A stretch of DNA of 64,000 nt from Ruegeria meonggei (GCF_900172215.1 NZ_FWFP01000002.1:1-64000); one strand, 5' to 3'; positions 47,058-56,778 are shown, numbered from the stretch's first letter. Numbers and translations are program-made. The notes: generated from the sequence alone by a model not told the origin.

Positions 47058-47663
47058 ATGACCAATAAACTCGCCACTTTGGCTCTTTCGACCGCGCTTG
47101 TCGCGCTTGCCGCACCCGCTTTCGCCCAAAATCAAGGAGACTGGACCGTCGGTGTCGGTGTTGGCTACCTGGACCCGAAATCCGACAACGGAACCCTGGC
47201 CGGGCTGGACGCCGACGTAGACGCGGACACCCGCCCGATCTTTACCGCCGAATACTTTGTCCGGGACAATCTGGGCATCGAATTGCTGGCAGCCACCCCG
47301 TTCAGCCACGAAGTCACCTTGGGGGGCAGCATCGACGCAGGCACCGTCAAGCACCTGCCGCCCACCTTGTCGCTGAACTATCACTTCCCCACCAACTCGG
47401 TCTGGAAGCCTTATGTCGGCGCAGGCATCAACTACACCATCTTCTTTGACGAGAAATCGGCCCTGGGTGATCTCGAACTCGACAACTCGGTCGGTCTCGC
47501 GCTGCAGGCCGGTCTGGATTATATGGTCACCGATAAAGGCGCTGTGCGTTTGAACGTACGCTGGTTCGACATCGACTCGGACGTCAAACTGAACGGCGCC
47601 GATATCGGCACCGCTGAAATCGATCCTTGGCTGGTCGGCGTGTCTTACGTTCACCGCTTCTGA
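47058..47663 (+). CDS. OmpW-family outer membrane protein
   Basis: The 201-aa product starts at ATG 47058, preceded by AAAGG. A signal peptide (cleaved after APAFA, near residue 22) is followed by alternating beta-strands, including GDWTVGVGVGYLDPKS, VWKPYVGAGINYTIFF and the C-terminal VSYVHRF ending in Phe, the outer-membrane sorting signal. OmpW forms an eight-stranded barrel for small hydrophobic compounds. It interrupts the liu genes on the opposite strand and ends in a strong terminator. Confidence 0.93.
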   Translation: MTNKLATLALSTALVALAAPAFAQNQGDWTVGVGVGYLDPKSDNGTLAGLDADVDADTRPIFTAEYFVRDNLGIELLAATPFSHEVTLGGSIDAGTVKHLPPTLSLNYHFPTNSVWKPYVGAGINYTIFFDEKSALGDLELDNSVGLALQAGLDYMVTDKGAVRLNVRWFDIDSDVKLNGADIGTAEIDPWLVGVSYVHRF

Positions 47664-47676
47664 TCCTTTCACGCAA

Positions 47677-47715
47677 CGCCCCGCTGTCTCCCTCGTCAGC
47701 GGGGCGTTTTCTTTA
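47677..47715 (+). terminator. Rho-independent terminator after ompW
   Basis: Perfect ten-base stem CGCCCCGCTG / CAGCGGGGCG with a ten-base loop, followed by TTTTCTTT. It lies 14 bases after the ompW stop and just before the convergent liuA stop at 47717. Confidence 0.92.
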
Positions 47716-47716
47716 C

Positions 47717-48880
47717 TCAGAGCATTTCGTTCATCAGTTCCCGCCCGATCAGCATCCGGCGGATTTCGCTGGTGCCGGCGCCAATCTCCATCAGCTTGGC
47801 GTCGCGGAATATCCGGCTGACTGCCGAATCCGCCAGAAACCCGGCCCCGCCCATTGCCTGAACCGCCTGATGCGCCTGTGTCATCGCCTGTTCCGAGGCA
47901 TACAGACAGCACGCCGCCGCATCCTGCCGCGTCACATCCCCACGGTCACAGGCTTTGGCAACCTCATAGACATACGCCCGGGCCGAGTTCATCGCGGTAT
48001 ACATGTCGGCAATTTTGCCCTGCATCAGCTGGAAGCTACCGATGGGTTTGCCAAACTGCTTACGTTCGGCCAGATAAGGCATGATCTCATCCAGACACGC
48101 AGCGATGATGCCGGTTCCGATCCCGGCCAGAACCACGCGTTCGTAATCCAACCCGGACATTAGAACCGCAACGCCCTGCCCCTCTTCACCAAGCACATTT
48201 TCAAACGGCACCTCGACATCTTCGAAAATCAGCTCAGCCGTGTTTGACCCGCGCATCCCCAGCTTGTCGAAATGGGGTGAGGTGGAAAAGCCCGTCATCT
48301 CTTTTTCGATCAGGAATGCAGTGATCCCTTTTGAGCCCGCATCTGGATCGGTTTTGGCATAAACAACCAGCGTATCCGCATCCGGGCCGTTGGTGATCCA
48401 GTATTTGCTGCCATTCAGCCGGTAATGATCGTTGCGCTTTTCGGCGCGCAACTTCATCGACACGACATCGGACCCGGCCGAGGCCTCGGACATTGCCAGC
48501 GCGCCCACATGTTCACCTGAAACCAGGCGCGGCAGGTATTTCGCACGCTGTTCGTCACTGCCGTTCAGCTTGATCTGGTTGACGCACAGATTCGAATGCG
48601 CCCCGTAGGACAGCGAGACCGAGGCCGAGGCGCGCGCCACTTCCTCGACCGCAACGGTATGAGCCAGGTAAGACATCCCCGCGCCGCCGTATTCTTCCGG
48701 CACGGTGATGCCAAGCAGGCCCAGTTCACCCATCTCTGCCCATAATTCATTGGGAAAAGCATTGGTCTTGTCGATCTCGGCCGCCATCGGCTTGACCCGC
48801 TCTTGCGCCCATCGATGGACCATATTGCGCAGTTCATTGACGTCATCGCCGAGATCAAAAGTCATGGTTGCCTGGAACAT
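47717..48880 (-). CDS. liuA: Isovaleryl-CoA dehydrogenase
   Basis: The 387-aa acyl-CoA dehydrogenase oxidises isovaleryl-CoA to 3-methylcrotonyl-CoA, using FAD. Motifs are [59 protein letters not shown] and the C-terminal [16 protein letters not shown]. The start at ATG 48880 follows GAGGAAG. It lies upstream of the rest of the liu genes, separated by ompW, so it has its own promoter. Confidence 0.94.
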   Translation of the reverse strand: MFQATMTFDLGDDVNELRNMVHRWAQERVKPMAAEIDKTNAFPNELWAEMGELGLLGITVPEEYGGAGMSYLAHTVAVEEVARASASVSLSYGAHSNLCVNQIKLNGSDEQRAKYLPRLVSGEHVGALAMSEASAGSDVVSMKLRAEKRNDHYRLNGSKYWITNGPDADTLVVYAKTDPDAGSKGITAFLIEKEMTGFSTSPHFDKLGMRGSNTAELIFEDVEVPFENVLGEEGQGVAVLMSGLDYERVVLAGIGTGIIAACLDEIMPYLAERKQFGKPIGSFQLMQGKIADMYTAMNSARAYVYEVAKACDRGDVTRQDAAACCLYASEQAMTQAHQAVQAMGGAGFLADSAVSRIFRDAKLMEIGAGTSEIRRMLIGRELMNEML

Positions 48881-48911
48881 ATCTTCTTCCTCTGCGCCAT
48901 AGGGAGCTAAT

Positions 48912-48925
48912 TGAACACTTGTTCA
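48912..48925. promoter_or_regulatory. Palindromic candidate operator upstream of liuA
   Basis: Perfect palindrome TGAACA-CT-TGTTCA, about 32 bases upstream of the liuA ATG and just after the EF-hand gene stop. The length and symmetry suit a dimeric TetR-type repressor. A regulator of leucine or fatty-acid catabolism is the obvious candidate, but none is encoded in this window. Confidence 0.5.
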
Positions 48926-48968
48926 TTAATAGCGGCGAGAGTGATATCTGTCCAGTCGGAATGCGGAC

Positions 48969-49691
48969 CTAGTGGTTGACGAATTCTCCCAGGCTGATCC
49001 TGCCGTCCCCATCTGTATCCAGTTGCTCCAGAATCTCCGGTGAGCGGGCAGCGCTATGCATACCAATGGCTGCCCTGCATTCGGCACTGACTTTCGCCTC
49101 GTCTTCGCGAAAGCCGAACTCCAATTCAGCCAGACTTACAAACCCATCATTGTTTATGTCCGCTGATGTAAAATCGTCGGCTCTAAAGCGTTCGTTTGCG
49201 GCGACAACTTCGGGCAAGGTAATCCGGCCGTCCTTGTCAGCGTCTGAAAACCCAATCGCTTCCTCTGCCATCTCTTCCGGCGACATCGACCATACGCGCG
49301 CAAGCTCGCTTCCGTCGCAGTCGGGGGGCAAGTTCACTTCGGCGGCTTGCCGCGACATATACTGCATCATTTCAATGCGATCGACAAACCCGTCGCCATT
49401 TGCGTCCTTCGCACGGAAGTTGCCTGCAAAATCAGTCTTGGCCTGCGCCCCGGACAGGGAAACGGCAGCCAGTAAAGCGACGGTGAGCGCCACCGGCGAC
49501 GCAGTGATTGAAATCTTCTTCAAGGTTGAGACCTCCTTCATTTTGGAATGAGGCACGCCATCTTCGGCGATCAGTCTGCGCAACGCTGCACTCATGGTTT
49601 CCCCACGGGCTGCGACCCGTGCGGAAAACGCATTTTTTTCCGACAGGCTAAGCCTGACTTCGAGGGATTCTGATTTCTTTTCTTTACGCAT
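48969..49691 (-). CDS. EF-hand protein with in-frame N-terminal ribbon-helix-helix-like segment
   Basis: Read from ATG 49691 the product is 240 aa. Residues 1-45 look like a ribbon-helix-helix DNA-binding segment (SESLEVRLSLSEKNAFSARV, then SAALRRLIAEDG). A hydrophobic signal-like segment follows (ASPVALTVALLAAVSLSG, then AQA), and four EF loops: DANGDGFVDRIE, DADKDGRITLPE, DINNDGFVSLAE and DTDGDGRISLGE. An internal TTG at 49523, eight bases after AAGGAGG, would give just the secreted EF-hand protein starting MKKISITA. The 49691 start has no clear ribosome-binding site, so the internal start may be the main one. Confidence 0.75.
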   Translation of the reverse strand: MRKEKKSESLEVRLSLSEKNAFSARVAARGETMSAALRRLIAEDGVPHSKMKEVSTLKKISITASPVALTVALLAAVSLSGAQAKTDFAGNFRAKDANGDGFVDRIEMMQYMSRQAAEVNLPPDCDGSELARVWSMSPEEMAEEAIGFSDADKDGRITLPEVVAANERFRADDFTSADINNDGFVSLAELEFGFREDEAKVSAECRAAIGMHSAARSPEILEQLDTDGDGRISLGEFVNH

Positions 49692-49811
49692 AGCTTCGCA
49701 ACGTTTTTGATGATGTGCCCTGCCCATAACGCAAGAGCGTCGCAAAAATGCTAGCAGTGCAGCGCCCGGACGCGAGTGTTTTCGTGTCCGGACACGCCTT
49801 TTGGGGCGAAA

Positions 49812-51011
49812 TCAGGACGTCGCCTGGTTGTGAATGCGCGTCACTTCATCCCGGATGATCCGGGCAATCAATTCGCAGTCTTCCAGCGAGAATGTCAAAG
49901 GCACGCGCATGTCCATGATTCCCGCCAGTACCCGGTCGCTGTTCGGCATTCGCGTGCTATCGGCATAGCGCCAACTGTCATAGCGCGAGGTAAATCCAGT
50001 GGGTTCAGCACCGCCGAACCACTTCAGTTCCACACCGCGCGCGGCGCATCGCTCAATGACCTCAGCGATGGTATCTGTCGACCAGTCCAGCAACAGGAAC
50101 TGAATCGAAGACCCGACATAGGTTTCGGCTTCGGGCCGTTCCACAATCGTCAAACCGGGGGTATCGCACAGACCCTGTTCGATCCGCTCATACCTTTCGT
50201 TCCAGCGCTGCACCTGGTGATCCAGATCGCGCAATTGCGGGCGCAGGATCGCCGCGCGCAGGTTGTCCATCCGCCCCGAGACATTGGGCGTGGTGTATTT
50301 TATCCGCTCAAAAACCTCTGGCCCAGGGGCTGCCAGATGACGTTCATACAGCATGTACGAGCCGGAAAGCATCGTCGCCTTGGCTGCAAGCTCTTCGTCA
50401 TCGGTGATCAGCAGGCCACCTTCACCTGAATTTACATGTTTGTAGGTCTGGCAGGAGTAGCACCCAACAGCCCCCTGACGGCCCGACAATTGGCCGCGCC
50501 AGGCCGCACCCATGGTATGGGCGCAATCCTCGATCACAGTCACACCCGCGGCGTCGCACATCCGCATCAGCCGATCCATGTCGCACAGATGTCCACGCAT
50601 ATGGCTGAGCATCAGAACACGCGCCTGGTCCAGCTTGGCTTGCAGATCGTCCAGATCAATTGTCAGGCCTGCTGTTACCCCAACAAAAACCGGCCGCGCG
50701 CCAACTGAGGCGATCGACCCCGGCACCGGGGCCAGTGTGAAAGCGTTGGTCAGAACCGGATCACCGGGCTGCACCCCTACCGCCCGCAATGCGGTCGCCA
50801 TCGCGTAACCGCCCGAAGCCACAGCCAAACAGTACTTTGCACCCATCCGGGCCGCGAATTCCTGTTCCAGCAGCGCAGTCTCGCCCAATTCACCAGGTGC
50901 GACGTTATAGCGATGCAAGCGCCCGTGGCGCATCACGGCCAGCGCGGCCTCGATCGCCTCATCTGGGATGGGTTCCTGTTGGGTGAAACTGCCAGTGAAT
51001 ATCTCGTTCAT
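49812..51011 (-). CDS. DegT/DnrJ/EryC1/StrS-family PLP aminotransferase
   Basis: The 399-aa PLP enzyme has YCLAVASGGYAMATALRAVG, VIEDCAHTMGA and the lysine segment QTYKHVNSGEGGLLI. Family members aminate nucleotide-linked sugars or related ketones. No sugar-nucleotide or polysaccharide genes flank it, so its substrate is open. It lies 39 bases after the phosphoglycolate phosphatase gene, on the same strand. Confidence 0.9.
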   Translation of the reverse strand: MNEIFTGSFTQQEPIPDEAIEAALAVMRHGRLHRYNVAPGELGETALLEQEFAARMGAKYCLAVASGGYAMATALRAVGVQPGDPVLTNAFTLAPVPGSIASVGARPVFVGVTAGLTIDLDDLQAKLDQARVLMLSHMRGHLCDMDRLMRMCDAAGVTVIEDCAHTMGAAWRGQLSGRQGAVGCYSCQTYKHVNSGEGGLLITDDEELAAKATMLSGSYMLYERHLAAPGPEVFERIKYTTPNVSGRMDNLRAAILRPQLRDLDHQVQRWNERYERIEQGLCDTPGLTIVERPEAETYVGSSIQFLLLDWSTDTIAEVIERCAARGVELKWFGGAEPTGFTSRYDSWRYADSTRMPNSDRVLAGIMDMRVPLTFSLEDCELIARIIRDEVTRIHNQATS

Positions 51012-51050
51012 GGGTTTGTTTTGGTACCGTCCGCGTTACGCGTCAAGAGA

Positions 51051-51722
51051 TCACGCCGCCGCACCGATCAAGTCAGCCACCAGATCAGGCAGATCGTCGA
51101 AGTGATGCAACAGCGCTTCGGGCTCCAAAGCGGCCATGTCGTCACCGGATGGACCAAACGTAACCAGCACCGACGGCACACCCGCCGCGCGGGCCGTATT
51201 TCGGTCGGTATCGGAATCGCCGATCAGTACACACAGGTCCGGGTGCCCGCCTGCCCGCCGCGCGGCCTCACGCAGGGGTTCCGGGTCGGGCTTTCGCACC
51301 GGCAAAGTGTCAGCCCCGACCAATGAGGCAAACTGATCGCGCACCCCCATCTGGCTCAGCAGTTGATCGGCGAGCGCCTCGGGTTTGTTGGTGCAGATGC
51401 CCACGCCGTACCCCGACGTTTTCAAATACTCGACCGCCTGAAGCGCACCGGGATAGAATTGTGTATGCGTGTCGATGGCTTTCGAATACGCCTCAAGCAG
51501 CATTGGATAATAGCTCAGGACGGTTTGTTCATCGTACTCCCCGACCCGATTCAACCCGTGGCTCAGCATCATCCGGCCACCGCGCAGCGCAATCCCTGCA
51601 TCCTGCCCATGGACCAGCACATCGCCGTGCCCCATATGGCGAAAACAGTGGTTGGCGGCCTCAAGCAAATCACCCGATGTATCGGCCAAAGTTCCGTCCA
51701 GATCGAAGATAACTGTGCGCAT
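51051..51722 (-). CDS. gph: Phosphoglycolate phosphatase
   Basis: The 223-aa HAD phosphatase has motif I FDLDGTLADTSGDLLEAAN at the N terminus, motif II ICTNKPEALA, motif III Lys in PVRKPDPEPL and motif IV VLIGDSDTDRNTARAAGVP. The sequence is close to Gph, which removes 2-phosphoglycolate from DNA-repair or Rubisco side reactions. It is divergent from glmU, with 133 bases between. Confidence 0.88.
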   Translation of the reverse strand: MRTVIFDLDGTLADTSGDLLEAANHCFRHMGHGDVLVHGQDAGIALRGGRMMLSHGLNRVGEYDEQTVLSYYPMLLEAYSKAIDTHTQFYPGALQAVEYLKTSGYGVGICTNKPEALADQLLSQMGVRDQFASLVGADTLPVRKPDPEPLREAARRAGGHPDLCVLIGDSDTDRNTARAAGVPSVLVTFGPSGDDMAALEPEALLHHFDDLPDLVADLIGAAA

Positions 51723-51855
51723 TTTGCCTCTCGCCTCGGCGGGTTCCCGCCATCAGATGTTGCAAACGGCAATCTTGTTTGATGCCCGAACCGCTTGCGC
51801 CTTTGCCCTCAGCGGATAAAACGGACGGCAACAAAACAAAAGAGAAATCGTTTTC

Positions 51856-53208
51856 ATGAGTACTGCTCTTGTCATCCTTGCCGCCGGCAAAGGCACCAGG
51901 ATGAATTCGGACATCCCCAAAGTCCTCCATCCTATCGCCCAGGCCCCCATGCTGGTTCACGCCATGCGGGCTGGCGCTGTCCTTTCGCCCGAACGCACCG
52001 TGATCGTCACCGGGCATGGGTCAGAGGCCGTTGCAAAGGCCGCCGCTGACGAAGACGAGACAGCGCAGATCGCGATTCAGGAAGAGCAGTTGGGAACAGC
52101 CCACGCCGTCGGTCAGGCGCGGGACGCTTTGGATGGGTTTTCCGGCGACGTGGTGGTGCTGTACGGAGATACACCGTTCCTTCAGCCTGACACGCTTGAA
52201 CGGATGATCACCGCGCGGGCAGAAAACGATCTGGTCATCCTGGGGTTCGAGGCCGCAGATCCCGCCCGCTATGGTCGCCTGATGATGGATGGCGAGACGC
52301 TGGAGCGGATTGTGGAATTCAAGGACGCCTCGGATGAAGAGCGCGCAATAACTTTTTGTAATTCTGGTCTTTTGGCCTGTGATGCACAGACGTTGTTTAT
52401 GTTGATTGACGCGGTTGGAAACAACAACGCGTCACGGGAATACTATTTGACAGACGTCGTCGAAATTGCCCGCAATCGGGGGCTGCAGGTCACAGCGGTC
52501 GCCTGTGATGAGGAACAGACACTGGGCGTAAACTCACGCGCGGATCTGGCCGTTGCGGATGCGGTTTTTCAGGCCCGCGCCAGGACAGAACTGCTGGAAT
52601 TGGGTGTCACCCTGATGGCGCCCGAAACCGTTTATCTGGCGGCTGACACGATCATCGGCCGCGATACGGTGATTGAACCCAACGTGGTCTTTGGCGCCGG
52701 CGTCACCGTTGAAAGCGGCGCGACGATCCGGGCGTTTTCGCATCTTGAGGGTTGCCATGTCAGCCGCGGTGCCGTCGTCGGCCCCTATGCCCGCCTGCGC
52801 CCCGGTGCAGAGCTGGCCGAAAACACCCGCGTCGGCAATTTCGTTGAAATCAAGAATGCCGAGATTGCCGAAGGCGCAAAGGTCAACCACCTCAGCTATA
52901 TTGGCGATGCCTCGGTGGGTGCTGCCTCGAACATCGGTGCGGGCACGATCACCTGCAACTATGATGGCGTGATGAAACACCGCACCACGATTGGCGAGAA
53001 TGTGTTTGTCGGATCGAACACCATGCTGGTGGCCCCGATCACGCTGGGGGATGGTGCGATGACGGCGACCGGAACGGTGGTGACGCGAGATGTCGAGCCG
53101 GACGCGCTGGCCGTGGCACGTGCCAAGCAGGACAACAAATTGGGCTATGCCCGCAAACTGTTTGATATGTTGAAGGCGAAGAAGGCTCGCCGCGACAAAG
53201 GAGCCTGA
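51856..53208 (+). CDS. glmU: Bifunctional N-acetylglucosamine-1-P uridyltransferase/acetyltransferase
   Basis: Makes UDP-GlcNAc for peptidoglycan and lipopolysaccharide. The 450-aa product has an N-terminal nucleotidyltransferase domain (LAAGKGTRMNSDIPKVLHPI; QLGTAHAVGQA) and a left-handed beta-helix acetyltransferase domain from about residue 245 (hexapeptide repeats, NHLSYIGDASVGAASNIGAG). glmS follows five bases after its stop, forming a two-gene amino-sugar operon. Confidence 0.97.
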   Translation: MSTALVILAAGKGTRMNSDIPKVLHPIAQAPMLVHAMRAGAVLSPERTVIVTGHGSEAVAKAAADEDETAQIAIQEEQLGTAHAVGQARDALDGFSGDVVVLYGDTPFLQPDTLERMITARAENDLVILGFEAADPARYGRLMMDGETLERIVEFKDASDEERAITFCNSGLLACDAQTLFMLIDAVGNNNASREYYLTDVVEIARNRGLQVTAVACDEEQTLGVNSRADLAVADAVFQARARTELLELGVTLMAPETVYLAADTIIGRDTVIEPNVVFGAGVTVESGATIRAFSHLEGCHVSRGAVVGPYARLRPGAELAENTRVGNFVEIKNAEIAEGAKVNHLSYIGDASVGAASNIGAGTITCNYDGVMKHRTTIGENVFVGSNTMLVAPITLGDGAMTATGTVVTRDVEPDALAVARAKQDNKLGYARKLFDMLKAKKARRDKGA

Positions 53209-53213
53209 GACGG

Positions 53214-55037
53214 ATGTGTGGAATTGTAGGTGTATTGGGACAGCACGAAGCTGCCCCGATTTTGGTCGAGGCGCTAAAGCGTCTGGAATACCGTGGTTAT
53301 GACAGCGCGGGCATAGCCACGGTCAACGATGGGACGCTGGGGCGCAGGCGGGCGGTGGGCAAGCTGGTCAATCTCAGCGACCTGCTGGTGCACGACCCTC
53401 TGCGCGGCAAGTCCGGTATCGGTCACACCCGATGGGCCACCCACGGGGCACCGTCGGTTGGCAATGCGCACCCGCACAAGGCCGGGCCGGTCGCTGTTGT
53501 CCATAACGGTATTGTCGAAAACTACCGTGAACTGCGTGCTGAACTGGCGGATCACGGGATCGGGTTCGAAACAGAAACTGACACGGAAACCGTCGCCCTG
53601 ATGGCCGAACATCTGCTGAAATCCGGGCTGTCCCCGGTTGAGGCGGCGTACCAGACCATCGATCGGCTGCAAGGTGCCTTTGCACTGGCATTCTTGTTTG
53701 ACGGGCAGGACGATCTCATCGTTGCTGCGCGCAAAGGCTCTCCGCTGGCTATCGGGCATGGAGACGGAGAGATGTTCGTTGGCTCGGACGCCATCGCGCT
53801 GGCACCGTTGACCGACCGGATCACCTATCTGGAGGAAGGCGACCGGGCCGTACTGACCCGAACCTCGCTGGAAATCCGCACCGAGGCGGGTGAGCTTGCA
53901 AATCGCGAAATCCGAAAGATCAAACTGGACCACGCGCGCACCGACAAGGCTGGTCACAAGCATTTCATGGCCAAAGAGATCGCCGAACAGCCCGTCGTTG
54001 TGGCCGAGGCGATCCGCTCGTATCTGCCCACGGGCGGGGACCGAGTGGTTCTGCCTGACACGGATCTTGATTTCACCAAGCTGGATCGGTTGACCATGGT
54101 CGCCTGTGGTACGGCGTTCTATGCTTGCCTGACCGCCAAATACTGGTTCGAACAACTGGCCAAGATGCCGGTTGAGGTCGATATCGCCAGCGAATTCCGG
54201 TATCGTGAGCCGCCTATCAGCGACCGAACGGCCGCACTGTTTGTCAGCCAGTCCGGCGAAACCGCCGACACGCTGGCGGCGCTGCGCTATTGCGAGGGCA
54301 AGGCGGACAAGATCGTCTCGGTGATCAATGTTCCCGAAAGCTCGATCGCGCGGGAAAGTGATATTGCTCTGCCGATCCATGCCGGTGTTGAAATCGGCGT
54401 GGCCTCGACCAAGGCCTTTACCTGCCAACTGAGCGTGTTGTTGATGCTGGCGCTGAAAGCCGCGGCTGACCGGGGCACGCTAACGGACGAGGAACTGGCC
54501 GATCACACCGCCGCGCTGCGGGGCCTGCCCACAGTGCTCAACGCAGCGCTGGATCAGGACCGCGCCATCAGGAAATCCGCCCAACGTCTGTCCGAAGCGC
54601 GCGACGTCCTGTTTCTGGGACGTGGGTTGATGTACCCGCTAGCCATGGAAGGCGCGCTGAAGCTAAAGGAAATCAGCTATATCCACGCCGAAGGTTACGC
54701 GTCGGGTGAACTGAAACACGGACCCATTGCGCTGATCGATAAGCATATGCCGGTGGTCGTAATGGCCCCACGCGACGCGGTCTTCGACAAGACCGTTTCG
54801 AACATGCAAGAGGTGATGGCCCGCAAGGGCAAGGTTATCCTTGTCTCGGACGACGACGGTATTGCCGAAGCCGAAGACGGGGTCTGGAGCACCATCCGAA
54901 TGCCCCATGTGCACACCAGCCTCGCCCCAATCCTGTATTCGGTTCCTGCCCAACTGCTGGCCTATCATACAGCCGTCGCCAAAGGCACCGACGTGGACCA
55001 ACCCCGCAATCTGGCGAAATCTGTAACAGTGGAGTGA
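53214..55037 (+). CDS. glmS: Glutamine--fructose-6-phosphate aminotransferase (isomerising)
   Basis: Forms glucosamine-6-phosphate, the precursor for GlmU. The 607-aa product starts MCGIVGVLG, exposing the catalytic Cys after Met removal, with the glutaminase segment RLEYRGYDSAGIA and THGAPSVGNAHPH. Two SIS domains follow (VACGTAFYACLTAKYWFEQL; SQSGETADTLAALR), and the C terminus is NLAKSVTVE. The stop is three bases before the next ATG. Confidence 0.98.
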   Translation: MCGIVGVLGQHEAAPILVEALKRLEYRGYDSAGIATVNDGTLGRRRAVGKLVNLSDLLVHDPLRGKSGIGHTRWATHGAPSVGNAHPHKAGPVAVVHNGIVENYRELRAELADHGIGFETETDTETVALMAEHLLKSGLSPVEAAYQTIDRLQGAFALAFLFDGQDDLIVAARKGSPLAIGHGDGEMFVGSDAIALAPLTDRITYLEEGDRAVLTRTSLEIRTEAGELANREIRKIKLDHARTDKAGHKHFMAKEIAEQPVVVAEAIRSYLPTGGDRVVLPDTDLDFTKLDRLTMVACGTAFYACLTAKYWFEQLAKMPVEVDIASEFRYREPPISDRTAALFVSQSGETADTLAALRYCEGKADKIVSVINVPESSIARESDIALPIHAGVEIGVASTKAFTCQLSVLLMLALKAAADRGTLTDEELADHTAALRGLPTVLNAALDQDRAIRKSAQRLSEARDVLFLGRGLMYPLAMEGALKLKEISYIHAEGYASGELKHGPIALIDKHMPVVVMAPRDAVFDKTVSNMQEVMARKGKVILVSDDDGIAEAEDGVWSTIRMPHVHTSLAPILYSVPAQLLAYHTAVAKGTDVDQPRNLAKSVTVE

Positions 55038-55040
55038 GAC

Positions 55041-55586
55041 ATGGCCAAGCGATTCCTGGAACTGGACGATGCCCAGCGCAAGTTCATCGAAGAACAGCAC
55101 ATGTTCTTTGTCGGCACAGCCGGAACCGAGGGACGGGTCAACATCTCACCCAAGGGGATGGATTCGCTGCGGGTTCTGGGGCCGAACCGAATTGCCTGGA
55201 TGAACCTGACCGGCAGCGGTAACGAAACCGCCGGGCACCTGCTCGAGGTTAACCGCATGACGCTGATGTGGTGTTCGTTCACAACTCGCCCGCTGATTCT
55301 GCGCACCTACGGCACCGCGCGCACGGTGCATGTGGGGGATGAAGGCTGGGATGAACTGGCCGCGCTGTTCCCGACCCACCGCAGCGCACGGCAGATCTAT
55401 GATCTAGAGATCGATCTGGTTCAGACCTCCTGCGGCTACGCAGTGCCGTTCATGGAATACCAGTCCGAGCGTGACACGATGCAGAAATGGGTAGATGGCA
55501 AGTCGGACGACCAAATTCAGGCCTATTGGACCGATAGGAACCACCAGACGATCGACGGCAAACCGACGCGCGCGTTGAATCAATGA
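55041..55586 (+). CDS. Pyridoxamine 5'-phosphate oxidase-family protein
   Basis: The 181-aa split-barrel flavin-binding-like protein (FVGTAGTEGRVNISPKGMDS; TGSGNETAGHLLEVNRMTLM; CGYAVPFMEY) resembles PPOX-family proteins of unknown substrate, not PdxH itself. It directly follows glmS and overlaps the AlkD-like gene by four bases. Confidence 0.88.
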   Translation: MAKRFLELDDAQRKFIEEQHMFFVGTAGTEGRVNISPKGMDSLRVLGPNRIAWMNLTGSGNETAGHLLEVNRMTLMWCSFTTRPLILRTYGTARTVHVGDEGWDELAALFPTHRSARQIYDLEIDLVQTSCGYAVPFMEYQSERDTMQKWVDGKSDDQIQAYWTDRNHQTIDGKPTRALNQ

Positions 55587-56272
55587 CGCCAGGCGCTTAT
55601 CTGGACCAGATCAAGGCCCATGCCAATCCCGAGCGTGCCGAACAGATGGCTGCCTATCACAAGGTCGACAGGGCGCATCTGGGTGTATCAAACCCCATCC
55701 TGAACGACCTGACCAAATCGTGGCGGCAGGAATTGGATGTCCCGGCCCGTGTGAACTTGGCAGACGCCCTTTGGCAGACAAATATTCACGAGGGGCGTCT
55801 GGCCGCAGCCAAACTGCTGACGCAGGCGCGTATCCGGCCAGATGACGCCGTTTGGAATCTGCTGCAAAGCTGGCTGCCCGATTTTGACGCCTGGGCCGTG
55901 GCCGATCACGCCTGTATGGCGATGCAGAAACGCCTGTCAGCTGATCCGGCCCGGCTGGATCAGGTCGAAGCCTGGACCCAATCCGACCATATGTGGACCC
56001 GGCGCGCCGCGCTAGTGGCGACTTTGCCCTGGACCAAACAGAACCATCCCAAACCGGATGATCTGATCCACCGCGACCGTGTCCTCGGCTGGGCAGCAGG
56101 ATATGTGCCCGACCGTGACTGGTTTATTCAAAAGGCCATAGCCTGGTGGCTGCGCGAGCTGTCCAAACATGACGCGGCCCGCGTGATTGCCTTTCTAGAG
56201 AAGCATGGCGAGGCGATGAAGCCATTTGCCCGGCGCGAAGCGGGCAAATACCTCAAAGATCAGTTGGCATAG
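55583..56272 (+). CDS. DNA alkylation repair (AlkD-like) protein
   Basis: The 229-aa all-helical protein has HEAT-like repeats and the AlkD-family segments LGVSNPILNDLTKSW, WNLLQSWLPDFDAWAVADHA, SDHMWTRRAALVATL and QKAIAWWLRELSKHD. AlkD excises bulky or cationic alkylated bases. The ATG overlaps the PPOX stop. Its last 13 bases overlap the 3' end of a convergent lipoprotein gene. Confidence 0.88.
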   Translation: MTPGAYLDQIKAHANPERAEQMAAYHKVDRAHLGVSNPILNDLTKSWRQELDVPARVNLADALWQTNIHEGRLAAAKLLTQARIRPDDAVWNLLQSWLPDFDAWAVADHACMAMQKRLSADPARLDQVEAWTQSDHMWTRRAALVATLPWTKQNHPKPDDLIHRDRVLGWAAGYVPDRDWFIQKAIAWWLRELSKHDAARVIAFLEKHGEAMKPFARREAGKYLKDQLA

Positions 56273-56688
56273 ACCTCAAGTTCGACCAATTCATCAAACG
56301 GCAGCAACAGTGCCCGCATCGCATCCAGTGACAGGCGACTGCCTCCGCTTTCCGGCCCTGATACAGGTACCAAGGCGATATAAGCCTGCGCACCGGTCCG
56401 CGGCACGACAACCCGCCCGGTGAATTCGGTGTCAACCAGCGGTGTTTCCATCCATCGGCCCGGCGTTGTCGGGTCGCCCAGCCCTGCGATAGTGGTTTTT
56501 GCCCCCACCCATCCAGCTGCTGTCGCCGCGACAGGCTCGGGGTCCGTTGTTTCGTCAACCGCGGCTTCGACAGCGGCCGGTTCTGTCCCGGCGGCTGCTT
56601 TGTCGCCGCCAAAAACCCGATCCGTCGTAGACCGAATGGTGGCGCACCCGGCGACCAGAACACAAAAGGCTAATAGTACATATCTCAT
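56260..56688 (-). CDS. Putative lipoprotein
   Basis: The 142-aa product has a signal peptide with lipobox LVAGC ([20 protein letters not shown]), an Ala/Glu/Pro-rich linker and a beta-rich end ([20 protein letters not shown]). I recognise no family. It is convergent with, and slightly overlaps, the AlkD-like gene, and divergent from moaA. The lipobox and the codon pattern favour a real gene. Confidence 0.7.
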   Translation of the reverse strand: MRYVLLAFCVLVAGCATIRSTTDRVFGGDKAAAGTEPAAVEAAVDETTDPEPVAATAAGWVGAKTTIAGLGDPTTPGRWMETPLVDTEFTGRVVVPRTGAQAYIALVPVSGPESGGSRLSLDAMRALLLPFDELVELEVYAN

Positions 56689-56778
56689 ATCGCCAATCTA
56701 CCGCCCTGTGCGTATCTGTACCAGCGCAAAGGAAAGTTCTCCCTTGTCGCAGGCAGATGTCAGCTTTACCTATGTCAC

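Noticed and set aside
46908..47912. Minus-strand open frame (334 codons) opposite ompW
   Set aside because: ompW has a signal peptide, ribosome-binding site, barrel pattern and terminator; the antisense frame crosses the terminator and has none of these.
51738..51751. GGCGGG-TT-CCCGCC hairpin between gph and glmU
   Set aside because: Two-base loop is sterically poor and there is no T run; probably chance in G+C-rich DNA.
53150..53214. glmS ribozyme/riboswitch upstream of glmS
   Set aside because: Only five bases separate glmU and glmS; this element is known from Gram-positive bacteria and there is no room for it.
53274..54428. Minus-strand open frame (384 codons) opposite glmS
   Set aside because: Antisense to an unambiguous glmS with no motif of its own.
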